Below, piece by piece: positions 1 through 10,270 of a stretch of DNA of 64,000 nucleotides. The notes under the pieces were generated by a model. It was given only the letters and a program-made list of their open reading frames with translations, was not told the origin of the DNA and made no database searches. The translations under genes and the position numbers were made by a program. Positions within the stretch are counted from its first letter, which is position 1. Each line of letters starts with the position of its first letter. The DNA lies in the NCBI GenBank assembly GCA_037893245.1, contig JBAIAA010000243.1, positions 349,775 to 413,774 of the forward strand, in the 5' to 3' direction. The DNA is from Crossaster papposus. Its lineage: Eukaryota; Echinodermata; Asteroidea; Velatida; Solasteridae.

Positions 1-1560
1 ACTCGTGTGTCACGCACTGAACAAACCAAAAATAGCACGCACGCGTTCGCTGCGCGTCGTTCGAATGCTTGCAGAACTATTTTTGCAGAACTATTTGCAG
101 AAATTTCCAAAAGTTCCTCTCCGAATCGCATCTTTAGAAATTACCTTATTTTGTTATTTTCTTTAAAATGGCAGCATGCCAAAAGGTGTAATTCCGCAGG
201 GAGTAATATTTTTACAACAAGTAAGATTTTCAACCGTATTTTAGTTGGTTGCTTTTTGGATAGCTGAAAAAGATATTCCACATTTTTAGAGTCTGTTTCA
301 CTATAGTCTGGCTGACTAGCAAAAAAACCCAAAAAAAACCCACCTTATTCGGGTGAAGACTGCTTATTAGTATCCCGTTCTTTAACCAAACAGTTACAAT
401 GTACGTATGCTATCACTTGAAAGAAGTTTATTATATACATTTTGATCACCATAACTTTGTATGGGCTGCTTTTATTACCGGACTACATGTACCAGTATCT
501 GTATAATTTCTAAGCCACAATTATTTTGTCAAAACATACTAGCTGCTGGCGCTGTACCTGATACATGTACATTTTGTAAGGACTGCTTATAGCTCAACCC
601 TACCCCGACCCCAAGCACTCTTGCTCTTTTCTTGGTATGGGGAAACCTCTTAGCTTAACGATGTCTTTATGTCATCCCACATGTGACATGCTTCTCCTTC
701 AACAAAACCAGGATCTGTAACAGATACACACCGTCTAATCCAGCCCACCAAATATTTGTAAAAGAATTTAAAAAGAGAAGACACAAAATTGTGCAGACAA
801 CATGCAAGTACGGTAAGCGTGACATTTTATGGTGGGTACTAGAGTTACCCCTGACAGACGGACAGCTTAAAATGTATTTAAACGAGGATGACTTGGTGTC
901 CGAGTTGAGAACCTCACTCATCGGCACTGCCAAAAGTTGGTCTGGAATGATTCTTAAACGGTTTTAAATGCCAACACAGTTTGCAGTGGGATTTCAAAGA
1001 ATGGTAACCTGACTGTTCCGCTGTCCCAATTGTTTTTACCTGAGGGACAGATGGGGACTTACATGTACGCCACGACAACAAATCCTGCTGTCTTCCAACT
1101 GAGGTTGGAAACTTTGCAAGAGTCTGTTATTGGCCTTTCTGCTCTTGGGACCACCAGAGATTTCTAACTGTAAAACCTTGTCCTGTGCCACACCTGCAAT
1201 CCATTCACTTTTTTTTCCTTTTGACTTCAGGACAATGTCCCAATCAGCTAGGATATATCTGATTTCTGTTTGCTGGCGTTTCTACATGCTAAAGGAATGG
1301 GATGATGACCTGGTATACATACGTGGGTTTTCTACAATGTACATCACATGCAGACATTATTTGTCGTAGCATTTCAAATGTTGTTTTGGCATTAAATTTT
1401 CTTTCAGAAATTGGAAAATATTATTCATAAGACAGAGGGGATGATTTCTAACCGTTACGATGCAATTTGTTTCTTTGGCCTTTTTGAAAAACAAAATGGC
1501 AAAATGAGAACCAACAAGTACCAAGTGGTACAGCCCACAGCGGGTAAGGCATTGTGCTCT
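1..1560. other. No recognisable gene
   Basis: I see no exon, RNA gene or repeat copy that I can defend here. The longest open frame (683-967, +, 94 codons) has a basic stretch near its middle but matches no family I recognise, and it lacks a convincing splice context. Treat the stretch as intergenic or intronic. Confidence 0.5.
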
Positions 1561-1756
1561 CTTACAGCCACCGGCCCACCCACCAACCCACCCACCAACC
1601 CACCCACCCACCAACCCACCCACCCACCCACCCACCCATCAACCCACCCACCCACCCACCCACCCACCCATCAACCCACCTACCCACCTACCCACCCATC
1701 AACCCACCTACCCACCTACCCACCCACCCATCAACCCACCTACCCACATACCAACA
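1561..1756. repeat. CCCA/CCAA-type simple tandem repeat
   Basis: About 195 bases built almost only from CCCA, CCAA and, in the 3' half, CCTA tetramers. They form imperfect higher-order units such as CCCACCCATCAACCCACCTA. The plus strand is nearly G-free. Because the units contain no stop codon, both strands stay open through the array, giving Pro/Thr/His-rich frames on plus and Gly/Trp-rich frames on minus. I regard these as artefacts of the repeat and not genes. Confidence 0.95.
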
Positions 1757-1823
1757 TATATGATGAAACTTCTTGCGAGATGTTTTGAGTCGGAAAAATG
1801 TTTTTTGTTTTGTTTTTTCTTTC

Positions 1824-2069
1824 TTGACCAGTTTGCGCCGGAGGACGTATATATACACGCAAAGTTTTCCTTGAGATTAAAAACGGATGACGCATAAACA
1901 CGTTACGAGCAAGGCCGTAAATGTCTGTCAGCAGCGAGCAAAGCCGGAAATGCGTGGGTGTGCTTCTTGGTACCATCGGCCTGAACCCGCCTCGGATCGA
2001 GTTTCGTCGAAAATAATCCCCCGTCTCGGCTCGGTGATGTTAAAATAATCCCAGCGGGAACTGGTTAAA
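1824..2069 (+). mobile_element. TTAA-family MITE, copy 1 (subfamily 1)
   Basis: A non-autonomous DNA element. Its left end reads ACCAGTTTGCGCCGG and its right end GGGAACTGGTTAA, an inverted repeat of about 15 bases; the internal GAGCAAGGCCG segment occurs twice. Related copies lie at 33849-33985, 42953-43179, 49942-50157, 57770-57996, 61104-61323 and 62001-62244. The right flank is TTAA, while the left flank is TTGA (1824-1827), probably a mutated TTAA. A TTAA target is typical of piggyBac-type elements, but no transposase is present, so the superfamily is inferred. Confidence 0.85.
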
Positions 2070-2186
2070 CATGTGCATACTGTACAAGTGTAAATGTGTA
2101 CAAGTCCAATTGATATTGAACTTGGTATGTTGATAGACAGGGACATGTTCCTAATACTTAGTGCTTTCTGATGACAGCTTGCCACA

Positions 2187-2608
2187 AACACACAAAATTA
2201 CAAGCTTGCCACACACACACACACACAGCTTTACCTTACATACGTACTGTGGACTTTCCTTTGTCTTCGTGTAGTTAACAAACTTTGACTAAATACTCAT
2301 TTTTCTCGCTTCCCCAAAACAAATTTACCCTCAAATTTGGATTATGGGCCTCTCAGCTGTCCCTTCTATTTTTTCTATATATAACCCTAACCCGCTTTTC
2401 CTCTAGCGCTCTTTTTCGCAAACTGAAAAACGGATTGTGGACGTGTGCAAGTCCACAAACCGTAACCTCTTCCCGCATCGTGTGGACCTATATTGTTCGG
2501 AGGTCCACAGTGCGTATGCAAGACTAACTCAAAATTACAAGCTTGCCACACACACCCAAAATTACAAGCTTGCCACACTCACCCAAAATTACAAGCTTGC
2601 CACACCAC
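2187..2608. repeat. 25-bp tandem repeat (AAAATTACAAGCTTGCCACA), interrupted by a MITE
   Basis: One unit at 2187-2211, then a short (AC)n run, and three further units at 2527-2608. Between them sits the GTGGAC-family element (2227-2530). The simplest reading is that the element inserted into an existing short tandem array and split it. Confidence 0.8.
2227..2530 (+). mobile_element. GTGGAC-family MITE, copy 1 (diverged)
   Basis: About 304 bp. The ends are inverted copies of TGCATACGCACTGTGGAC: the left end carries CATACGTACTGTGGAC and the right end GTCCACAGTGCGTATG. The centre has TATATATAACCCTAACCC. It aligns end to end, in opposite orientation, with 7405-7710 and 40947-41256 but carries many substitutions, so it is the oldest of the three. 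The short frames inside it are not genes. Confidence 0.88.
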
Positions 2609-2676
2609 CCAGTATAGGAATTGAACCAACAACCTCCGTGTCAGAAATCTTAACCCTCAACCACTAAGCTAACTTG
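2605..2676 (-). repeat. tRNA-like SINE head or tRNA pseudogene
   Basis: On the minus strand, an A-box-like TAGCTTAGTGG near 2670-2660 is followed about 45 bases later by a B-box-like GGTTCAATTCC (2627-2617). That spacing is typical of an RNA polymerase III promoter in tRNA genes and tRNA-derived SINEs. The predicted arms do not fold into a clean cloverleaf, so I call a SINE head or pseudogene. No clear SINE body follows. Confidence 0.55.
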
Positions 2677-2762
2677 TGTCGGCTTACTAGTTTGAACCTA
2701 ATGTACCGGTAGTATGGGGTGATAATCGCGATAAAAACCAGAATTTTGGAATATGAGGGGTG

Positions 2763-3120
2763 ATGCATTGGGTCATTTGGGAGATAATTTGCACAGGTGG
2801 TATCTAGCATAAAAATATCCCCCAACCCTGGTCAAAAAAATGAAATCTGTATTATACGCACTGGATTATAAATACGAATCCGTATTATACAAATCCGTAT
2901 TATACAAAATCCGTATTACACGCTCAGTCGGTATTAAAGTGCTAAATATTAATGACTTGGTTAACCCTTTCATGTCATTACGACTGAGCGTGTAATACGG
3001 ATTTTGTATAATCCAGATTTTGTATAATCCAGATTTTATTTTTTTTGCCGGGGTGGGGAGTTATTTTCATGCTAAATACCTACTTCCTGGGAACAAAATC
3101 TCCCAAATGACCCAATGCAT
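2763..3120. mobile_element. Foldback element with arms of about 140-170 bp
   Basis: The outer ends are exact inverted copies: ATGCATTGGGTCATTTGGGAGA on the left from 2763, and its complement ending at 3120 on the right. The inner arms also match, with CGTATTACACGCTCAGTCG ending at 2930 and CGACTGAGCGTGTAATACG starting at 2981, around a 50-base loop. The middle of each arm carries iterated ATCCGTATTATAC or ATCCAGATTTTGT units whose number differs between arms. A transcript would fold into a long hairpin. No coding capacity. Confidence 0.85.
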
Positions 3121-3220
3121 TTTCCCTGAAGTGGATGAAATCATTTTCTAGAAATTTTGTTTTCATACCGATTATAACCCGTACTACCGGTACCTATAAT
3201 GTTGACCTTTTTTTTTACAC

Positions 3221-3979
3221 AATGGGTCGTATGAATAAAAACAGCAAATGCTATGAAGTACAAGCAAAAAGTAAAAGCATTTACTTCGAAGTAAAAGCAT
3301 TAAGGAAAAGCAAATGCTTCAATTCGTATGAATAAAATAAAGTTTTACTATACTGTTTAGCATTTACTGGCTGAAATAGCAGTAAATGCTTTTTACTTGC
3401 AATTTATTTCACAGCCGAATAGTTTATAACAATAGAGTCTGTATTGTTTGTATGATACACACCCACGCATAGACGCTCGTACGCTGACAGGGGTGTTTGA
3501 ATGAAATCGGAACCTCAAGTTGCTGCTTGCAGTCATGATGCCCTTTTCTGTCTCAGCAATATTGCAAGAAATTATCGGCCATCTACATTTACGTCTCTTT
3601 TCCTTCCCCAAAATCAGTACAACTGCTTGTATTTTAATCCTAGACAATCCATCTTCCATACCTTTTCCTGCCTAACCACAAAAGCTCCTATTTTTCATAT
3701 TATTATTTGCTTCCCCTTTTTCAAGGTAGCCCCGACCCAACCTTGAAAAATTACGATTAAATACTGCAAATCTGAAGCATTTACCCATTTTTATTCATAC
3801 CAAATGGAGCAAATACTAATATTCTAGCAAATGCTGGAAATTAAAAAGTAAATACTTTTAGTCTTTAGCAAATACTTTCCAGTAAAACCTTTTGCTTCAT
3901 TTTTATTCATACAGATTCCAGTAAATGCTTGAAAATTGGTATTAAAAGCAAATACTATTTTTTATGCATACGGCCCATT
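3221..3979 (+). mobile_element. GCAAATGC-family element, copy 1
   Basis: About 760 bp, with terminal inverted repeats AATGGGTCGTATGAATAAAA on the left and TTTTTATGCATACGGCCCATT on the right. The second copy is at 20999-21672. Both termini are packed with forward and reverse versions of AGCAAATGCT/AGTAAATGCT. The core (about 3420-3730) is ordinary unique-looking DNA that also aligns between the copies. No transposase is encoded, so this is a non-autonomous element of unassigned superfamily. Confidence 0.85.
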
Positions 3980-4849
3980 GTACCTGTACCTGTAACTCTT
4001 CTGTGTATAGAACAGTGATTTTCCAAGTATTTTATCCCTTGATCTTGTGGTTTTTGTAGTCATTATCTGCCCACATGTAGCTGTTAACAAACTGTACTTT
4101 ACCATTTTGCATAAACAATAATATTCTGTTTTGCCCAAGTTGCAAATAAACCCATGGTAATCATATACCGGAACTTAACAAAAACACGGCATGCTTTGTG
4201 GCAATTAACAAGGGGGAAAAAGGACACAAAATGCACTGAATTCCAAGACATTGTGATTCAGCGGTACGATAAAAAAGCTGTCGTGTCACGCAATTCTTTT
4301 TGCCTCACGTACACTTCCTTTATGCACACAGCACCAGATTCAAGTCACTAAATAAGAAAACAAAAATGATGATTTCTGCAGATGCTCGTGGTAAGATGGT
4401 TTGCCCATATTGAGACTGTTGGGGTTTTTAACGGGCAATCCATCCTTAAATCCACGAAAAATGTCATGTTTCGGATTGGTTTTTGTCTACGTATCTCAAA
4501 GGCCTGGTTGAAAGGAAACTAACCTAATGTCTTACTGTTCCCGAGAAAAGGACGAGAAAATCCTGGTTGTTTACATCTGACGCGGCAGACATTTTGTGCG
4601 ATACACACGTCTCTCATAGATGTATTTCTAACCACAAAAAGTCTTCTAAAATGCAGACGATTCAGTGTGCACATAGTTGTACACACAGTTGTGAACCACA
4701 TCACGACCGAGGTTTGACCATTGTGTTTCTCTTTGTTCCTGTACTATTCCTAATCCTATTAACGCTTACCCGAATGATTCTAAGGAGACCTTTGTTATCT
4801 TTTGTGTTTCGATCCTTGGTTGTAATACCATGCTAGAGCACACATTCGT
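3980..4849. other. No recognisable feature
   Basis: I see no supported gene or repeat. Short frames around 4154-4351 and 4567-4836 have no family resemblance and no splice context that I can recognise. Confidence 0.5.
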
Positions 4850-5137
4850 ATTTTTGTATCTTTGTGGAGACATCGCTTTGTTCTCATGTACAAAATTGTA
4901 AGAAAATTGACATTTTTTTCAAAATGCTCATATTTGAACCACAATTAATTTCATGGGTTGAAATTTCGACCCAATATACCCTATATTACACAGTGTACCC
5001 CAACCCACATCCTAACCTAAGTTTTTTCATTTTTTACGTGAAAAACCTTGTGGAGACCTTTACACCTGCAGAAATTGCCCTGTGGAGACCTATTTATTTC
5101 CTTTGTCCACGGTGTGTTCATGTCTCTACGGGGTATC
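4850..5137 (+). mobile_element. GGAGAC-family MITE, copy 1
   Basis: The left end has GTATCTTTGTGGAGACATCG and the right end GTCTCTACGGGGTATCG. Two further internal copies of TGTGGAGACC lie near the right end. The centre has ATACCCTATATTACAC followed by a degraded CCCAACCC. It aligns with 8720-8972, 24241-24566, 26990-27319, 29951-30230 and 43296-43606. Non-coding and short; probably a derivative of a DNA transposon, superfamily unknown. Confidence 0.8.
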
Positions 5138-5989
5138 GTATTTTCCTCGAAACGCACAACATCAGAACACCCACAAATGTAGTAGATTTTTTTAAGTTAC
5201 AATTTTGACTCGCACTGTCACAGGAATAACACCCCCAATTTTCAAAGGATGGTTGTGTAGGCAGTCCTATATACTTTAAAATGTTCTTTCCAGATATTAC
5301 CATTTCGTTTAGAATGTATTTCGTCTAGAATGGTATACCCCTTTAATATAAAGCCCAACATCCCTATTTTTTTGAAATTTGGATCATTGCACCCCCACAT
5401 GTTGCTCTGCTCACAACCCCCCCCCCCCCCCCCTTTTTCCCAATTTCCAAAGCTCACCTTAACTTCTTATCAACTCTGCTGTTCAGATGAAAGACTTCCT
5501 GAGAGTATAATTACAGACCTCAAGCCATATATCCGCTCCATCAAAATCAGGAATAAGTCTCAAAATGACTTTTTGAGATATATGCACATGGTGAAAAAAG
5601 GAATTTCATAAGCTTTCTAATGATACCCATCACAAGTGTGTATCTGTTTAGGTTAACGAGTTATGGTCTGATGAAGATGACAGGTGTATACCTATTTGCC
5701 GGATCCACATATGAAAAACAGCTTTGAAATAAACAAAATTGACCGAAATCAGACGGACAGCGCACACAAATCCTCTTCATTTTCATCTTTAGCGATCGTT
5801 TTTACATACAAGACATTAATGACAATAATTTGTGATAACTACACTTCCTAAAAATACAATGTTCAGAAAATCGACTTGGTCACGATTTTCACCCGTGCGT
5901 TCACTTCAACGGCCAATTGCGTAAAACGGCCTCAGCGACTTATTCCTGATTACGATGGAGCAGGTCACATATGTCAGGCTTTGTACAAT
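5138..5989. other. Mostly unannotated; contains a 17-base poly-C tract
   Basis: A pure C run lies at 5417-5433. GGAGCAGGTCACATATG near 5959-5975 resembles the right end of the GTGACC-family element at 17638-18038 (GGAGCTGGTCACATATG), so a worn copy may end there, but I could not find its left end. No gene is supported. Confidence 0.45.
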
Positions 5990-6653
5990 GTAGGTAGTAT
6001 ACACCATTTGCTTTTGCTGTAATTTTCGAAAATGGATGGGTTAGGGGATTCATATTATTGTGACGCTATAACCTGTTGAATGGTTTGTGTTCATAGAAGC
6101 TCGAAAAACCAAGAAACAAATTATGTTCTTGTAGTATAGTTCGTTGACTTCCTTCAGACAAATTCAGTAAATTGGGCGCAGTGTTTGAAAATAGTTCACA
6201 ACGTTGCCGGCCAGCAATCATTTATATTTGATACAAAATTTCACTTTTCGTGAAAACTACGGTAAATCACATCAGGTGCAGTGATTTTACAAGATGCTTG
6301 AAACTTGAAGATGCTATATTTCATAATAATTATTATATTTCATAGTTCTTTCTTTGATCCTACCCACACTGACCTCTCCCTTTAATCCCCTTAGCCTAAT
6401 CCTCCTTTTGTTGTTCCACTGGACTCTGTGCTTTTTCTTTTGTGTTTCTCCTGCCAACCATGATGTGCATCGTGCTGTATGTTGCCCTATATATGTTTGT
6501 TTCTTGTACACAGCCATTATGTCTCTGAAGAAGATCTTGTTAAAATCGAAATATTCGGCCCTCTTAAATTATTTCATAATATTTAGGTTTTGTAGTTTTT
6601 AATATGTAGTTTTGTTTTGGGATGTTTGCAAATGGTGTATATTACCTTTAAGA
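5990..6653. mobile_element. ACCATTTGC-group MITE with TTTTGCTGTAATTTTC core, containing inserted DNA
   Basis: The left end is GTAGTATACACCATTTGC at about 5994 and the right end is GCAAATGGTGTATATTACC near 6630-6648. The left core (CTTTTGCTGTAATTTTCGAA, then TTTCACTTTTCGTGAAAA) aligns with the shorter relative at 52776-53055. DNA from roughly 6330 to 6600 is absent from that relative and includes the Penelope-like terminal motif at 6500-6575, so a second element appears to have inserted here. Confidence 0.7.
6500..6575 (+). mobile_element. Penelope-like terminal fragment with hammerhead-like motif
   Basis: CTGAAGAAGATCTTGTTAAAATCGAAA at 6525-6551 has the order CTGANGA, hairpin, GAAA seen in hammerhead ribozyme cores and at the ends of many Penelope-like retroelements. 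A related copy on minus (58800-58735) has the perfect hairpin GATCTTGTTAAGATC but a damaged GAAA. The shared flanks, GTACACAGCCATT before and GGCCCTCTTAA after, show that these are two copies of one repeat. The assignment to Penelope-like elements is from general resemblance, not from a reverse transcriptase. Confidence 0.4.
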
Positions 6654-6676
6654 AAAAAATTAAGGCGATGAAATAT

Positions 6677-6782
6677 CCCCCCCCCCCCCCTTCCTCCTCC
6701 CCAACCCCCCTGCCTCCTCCCCAGCCTCCTCCCCAGCCTCCTCCCAGTGTGCCCCTTTTCACCCCCCCCCCCCCCCCCCCCC
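6677..6782. repeat. C/T-rich low-complexity tract with two poly-C runs
   Basis: A C14 run (6677-6690), then several imperfect CCTCCCCAG units, then a C21 run (6762-6782). The minus-strand Gly-rich and plus-strand Pro-rich frames here are by-products of composition. The tract lies just outside the right end of the ACCATTTGC-group element. Confidence 0.9.
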
Positions 6783-7404
6783 GTCCAATAAAAATGACAA
6801 TGCTACCTCTCTGCAACTGGGTGCAGCCTGATTTCTATTAAAAAAGAACTTATGACCAGTTTCTGCTGGTGAACTATTTGGAACCTGTAACATTCACCCA
6901 ACCATTTACACTTGTTAACAAATCAAAAAGCCCCTTTAATCGCTGCCTGTCTATTCGGACTTCCAAGGATGAGGTTCAGGTTTTGTTCTGAGTATTATCC
7001 CAAAACAACTGTTGTGCCAAGGCTTAAGAGGTGCCGAGAGGCATCGTCTTCCTCCAAATGTTAAAGCTCGCCCCATTCACTGTATCCGATCGCTTTTAAT
7101 GCTAAAACTTGACAGGGCTGCCTGTTGGTTGCTTTCAGCGGTGCGACGTGTGCCGTCCGGTCTCGGGACACCTTGCCTACTGGGCTGGTGTGGTGTTGAT
7201 GAGTTTAAGCCGGTCTAGATAGCTGCTGGTTTCTGTTAAAACTGCGAATCCAATTGGTTTACACATTGTTGCTACAATTATTGATACCGGTACGTCTGGG
7301 CTAAAGTCTGCGGGATTACGGAAAACCAAGTTATTAAAGACTATAAGGCTGGATTGGTGTGATATGGGAATTACCAGTGTTTGGCACTAAGCTCTTCAGA
7401 GCCT
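6783..7404. other. No recognisable feature
   Basis: Slightly GC-richer around 7030-7210, with a short open frame (7012-7218). I recognise no domain, and nothing else marks it as an exon. Confidence 0.5.
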
Positions 7405-7710
7405 GAGTTAGTCTTGCATACGCACTGTGGACCTCCGAACAATATAGGTCCACACGATGCGGGAAGAGGTTACGGTGTGTGGACTTGCACACGTCCACAA
7501 TCCGTTTTTCAGTTTCCGAAAAAGAGCGCTAGAGGAAAAACGGGTTAGGGTTATATATAGAAAAGATAGAAGGGACAGCTGAGAGGCCCATAATCCTAAT
7601 TTGAGGGTAAATTTGTTTTGGGGAAGCGAGAAAAATGAGTATTTAGTCAAAGTTTGTTAACTACACGAATACAAAGGAATGTCCACAGTGCGTATGTAAG
7701 GTAAAGCTAC
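7405..7710 (-). mobile_element. GTGGAC-family MITE, copy 2 (young)
   Basis: 306 bp. It reads GAGTTAGTCTTGCATACGCA at the left edge and GTATGTAAGGTAAAGCTAC at the right edge. Base by base it is the same as 40947-41256 in the same orientation, except that the other copy carries one extra GGAA. Such identity over 306 bp, in a window where other family members are badly diverged, indicates recent movement or conversion. The 80-codon frame on minus occurs in all copies and is probably incidental. Confidence 0.92.
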
Positions 7711-7765
7711 CTGTGTATACGTGTGTAATGTTTAATAGCACACTGTTTCTTTTCGTACATTGCAT

Positions 7766-7937
7766 TATGGGGACAATCCATAGGGTTTGTGTGCTAAGGA
7801 AAATCTCTCTAAACTCAAACTCAGAACACAAAAATTGTCTTCTTCTACATTTTCTTTCACTATACCCTAACCCAATTTCACCTATTAACCCTTTTACTGA
7901 GGATCCAACGCGCTATTGAGACTCGAAAATGTCCCCA
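7766..7937 (+). mobile_element. GGGGACA-family MITE, copy 1
   Basis: Starts TATGGGGACAATCCATAGGG and ends near AATGTCCCCA. The core has ACTATACCCTAACCCAATTT. It aligns in reverse with 10364-10567. A further pair of GTCCCCAC motifs just downstream (to about 7984) may mean the right end lies slightly further out. Confidence 0.75.
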
Positions 7938-8333
7938 CTACTCGGTCTGTTTTTTTCAAAACAAAGGAACCTGTCCCCACAACTAGGTGGAGGCTAGAAC
8001 ACGCAGTCACGCTGTACAAATCTGATTTGTATACATTGAGTTGGTCTTCCATTCAGACTTAGGACTTGGGACAATTAGTGATAACAATGACTCCGAGGAC
8101 CTGAGCCGAGTCTTCGGGAGAATCAGGTGTGCAAACCTTATGGGGGATGTTGGGAAAAGGAATACAAGAAGGGAACAATAGCGAGTCCTTTGGAGTATAG
8201 CTCGAGCGTACTATACGCGTTTCTGTAGGCATATACATGTACATACCGGTAGTGTAGGAGACAATGATCACCACTTCTGAAGCCTCTTTTTAGAGAGTAA
8301 GGCCGTGTCCGAAACAAGTGTCTAGAGCTATGG

Positions 8334-8416
8334 TCTACAGCTACATCTACATCTACAGCTACATCTACATCTACAGCTACATCTACATCTACATCTACCG
8401 GTACATCTACATCTAT
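8334..8416. repeat. 6/18-bp tandem repeat (CTACAT, CTACAG)
   Basis: About 13 hexamers arranged as CTACATCTACATCTACAG, an 18-bp higher-order unit, with one ACCGGT-bearing variant near the right end. The Ser/Tyr/Ile repeat frame across it reflects the hexamer period and is not a gene. Confidence 0.93.
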
Positions 8417-8719
8417 GTAGGCGCTAAGGCAAATAGAATTCTGACGCGGTTCTGGCAGAGCCTATGGCTAGTTATTGCACCCTCAAGCGATGCTTGGATT
8501 TATGTCTGCTCAATGGTTCGTTTACAGCCGGTCAAAATACCTGATGATATTAACGTCTTTGTCGGTTTGTTAAGTTGCAATTCAATGTCTAGATTTTTGT
8601 GACGTTGTAGCCGTATACTGTAGCTCCAGACGGCATTTCGAACAGCGCTACAAAATGGCCGCTGCAGACAATAGTTGTAGCTGTATATGTAGCTCTCAAA
8701 ACCCACTTCGAACATGGCC

Positions 8720-8972
8720 AAACCCTGTGGAGACCTGAGCACAATGGGGACAATGGAGTGAAAAGGTCTCCACTGGGTAATTTCTATAGATGAATAGGTC
8801 TATTTGGTCGCAAAATGTTCTTTGAGCTCAAGGGAAGAATGGGTTAGGGTTATAGCCCAGGAAATTGAATCTAGGGTAAATAAGACCACTTTGAAAACAG
8901 CCCTTGACGTTAGGAGAATCTTGTACACGAGAACAAAGAGTTGTCTCCAAGGGGACACACATTTCAGAATGT
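8720..8972 (-). mobile_element. GGAGAC-family MITE, copy 2
   Basis: Reverse orientation: ACCCTGTGGAGACCTGAGCA at the left and TTGTCTCCAAGGGGACACAC at the right. The core GGGTTAGGGTTATAGCCC is the complement of the CCCTAACCC core of the plus-oriented copies. The TACATGTA-rich DNA after it (9030-9080) is separate. Confidence 0.78.
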
Positions 8973-9449
8973 GTGGACATCTTTTGTTTGTAGGTCCACG
9001 TATAGACGGCATTTGCAAGGTACAAAAATATATGCATGTACATTGTACATGTACATGTAGCCTCAATTGTACAGGTACATGCAATGCAAAAGATTCAGAA
9101 TTAGTCAGACAGACAGAATGACAATGTCCGTATGTTGCCCTTTTAGTTTCACCAAGTTTTTGTCTTGCCTGCACAAAGTTCAATAAGAGACTATGCACTG
9201 GTACACTCCCAATGTGATCACATGTTTGCTAAGATGATGAAAACAGAAGGATATCATTGGTACCCACGTCATTTTCACCTTTACTGTTATGATAGCAAAC
9301 TATAGCGGGGGAGCAGTTAAATAGCATGCCATCAGCTGTGTTTTGAACGTGCAATTTGTTCAAAACATGAAGGTAGTTTTAATTTGTTTCTTCCAGAATA
9401 ATCATCATCATACTATAATTCGAGCAACGTTTGTCTGTCTGTTTGTTTC

Positions 9450-10198
9450 GCTACTCCTCCCAAGTCCTTGGTCCGATCTCGCCCAAACTTGGTGGGTGGA
9501 TGTAAGTTGACCCCAGAATTGCCCTTGAGGGGTTCATTTTTGGAAAGGTCAAGGTCACTGGGGTCAAAGGTCAAATGTTTGTTTTTCGCTACTCCTCCCA
9601 AGTCCTTGGTCCGATCTCGCCCAAACTTACGGGTACGGGTACGTCACCCCATCCCCAACTTCCCTTCTTCCGGTCATATATCACTGGGGTCAAAGGTCAA
9701 ATGTTCGTTTTTCGCTACTCCTCCCAAGTCCTTGGTCCGATCTCGCCCAAACTTACGGGTACGGGTACGTCACCCCATCCCCAACTTCCCTTCTTCCGGT
9801 CATATATCACTGGGGTCAAAGGTCAAATGTTCGTTTTTCGCTACTCCTCCCAAGTCCTTGGTCCGATCTCGCCCAAACTTACGGGTACGGGTACGTCACC
9901 CCATCCCCAACTTCCCTTCCGGTCATATATCACTGGGGTCAAAGGTCAAATGTTCGTTTTTCGCTACTCCTCCCAAGTCCTTGGTCCGATCTCGCCCAAA
10001 CTTACGGGTACGGGTACGTCACCCCATCCCCAACTTCCCTTCTTCCGGTCATATATCACTGGGGTCAAAGGTCAAATGTTCGTTTTTCGCTACTCCTCCC
10101 AAGTCCTTGGTCCGATCTCGCCCAAACTTACGGGTACGGGTACGTCACCCCATCCCCAACTTCCCTTCTTCCGGTCATATATCACTGGGGTCAAACAC
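9450..10198 (+). repeat. 126-bp minisatellite, about six units, each with a DR1-like motif
   Basis: Units start GCTACTCCTCCCAAGTCCTT at 9450, 9588, 9714, 9840, 9963 and 10089, giving lengths of 138, 126, 126, 123 and 126 plus a truncated last unit. The first unit is diverged and the rest are nearly identical; one has lost a TTC. Each full unit ends GGGGTCAAAGGTCAAATG, which contains GGGTCA-A-AGGTCA, a direct repeat of nuclear-receptor half-sites spaced by one base. Since 126 is a multiple of 3, two plus frames stay open for 213-250 codons; I treat them as artefacts. Confidence 0.95.
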
Positions 10199-10270
10199 AC
10201 CCACGGGTACTTTTGACTAGTGTACCAAAATACAGCTATTTTTTTTTGACGAAACATTTGTACTTTATAA

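Noticed and set aside
683..967. 94-codon plus frame as a gene or transposon exon
   Set aside because: It has a plausible basic segment, but no recognised motif, no splice sites I trust and an overlapping minus frame of similar length.
1411..1788. Thr/Pro/His-rich protein of 125 codons
   Set aside because: The repeat part comes from the CCCA/CCAA array and the non-repeat part shows no domain.
2285..2527. 80-codon frame conserved in three places (also 7408-7650 and 40933-41196)
   Set aside because: The conservation reflects a 300-bp MITE and not selection on a peptide; differences do not favour synonymous positions as far as I can see by eye.
9468..10220. 250-codon and 213-codon plus-strand frames as a repeat-containing protein
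   Set aside because: Both follow a 126-bp tandem unit that simply lacks stops in two frames. Two frames being open at once, and the one 3-bp indel, are explained by the array itself.
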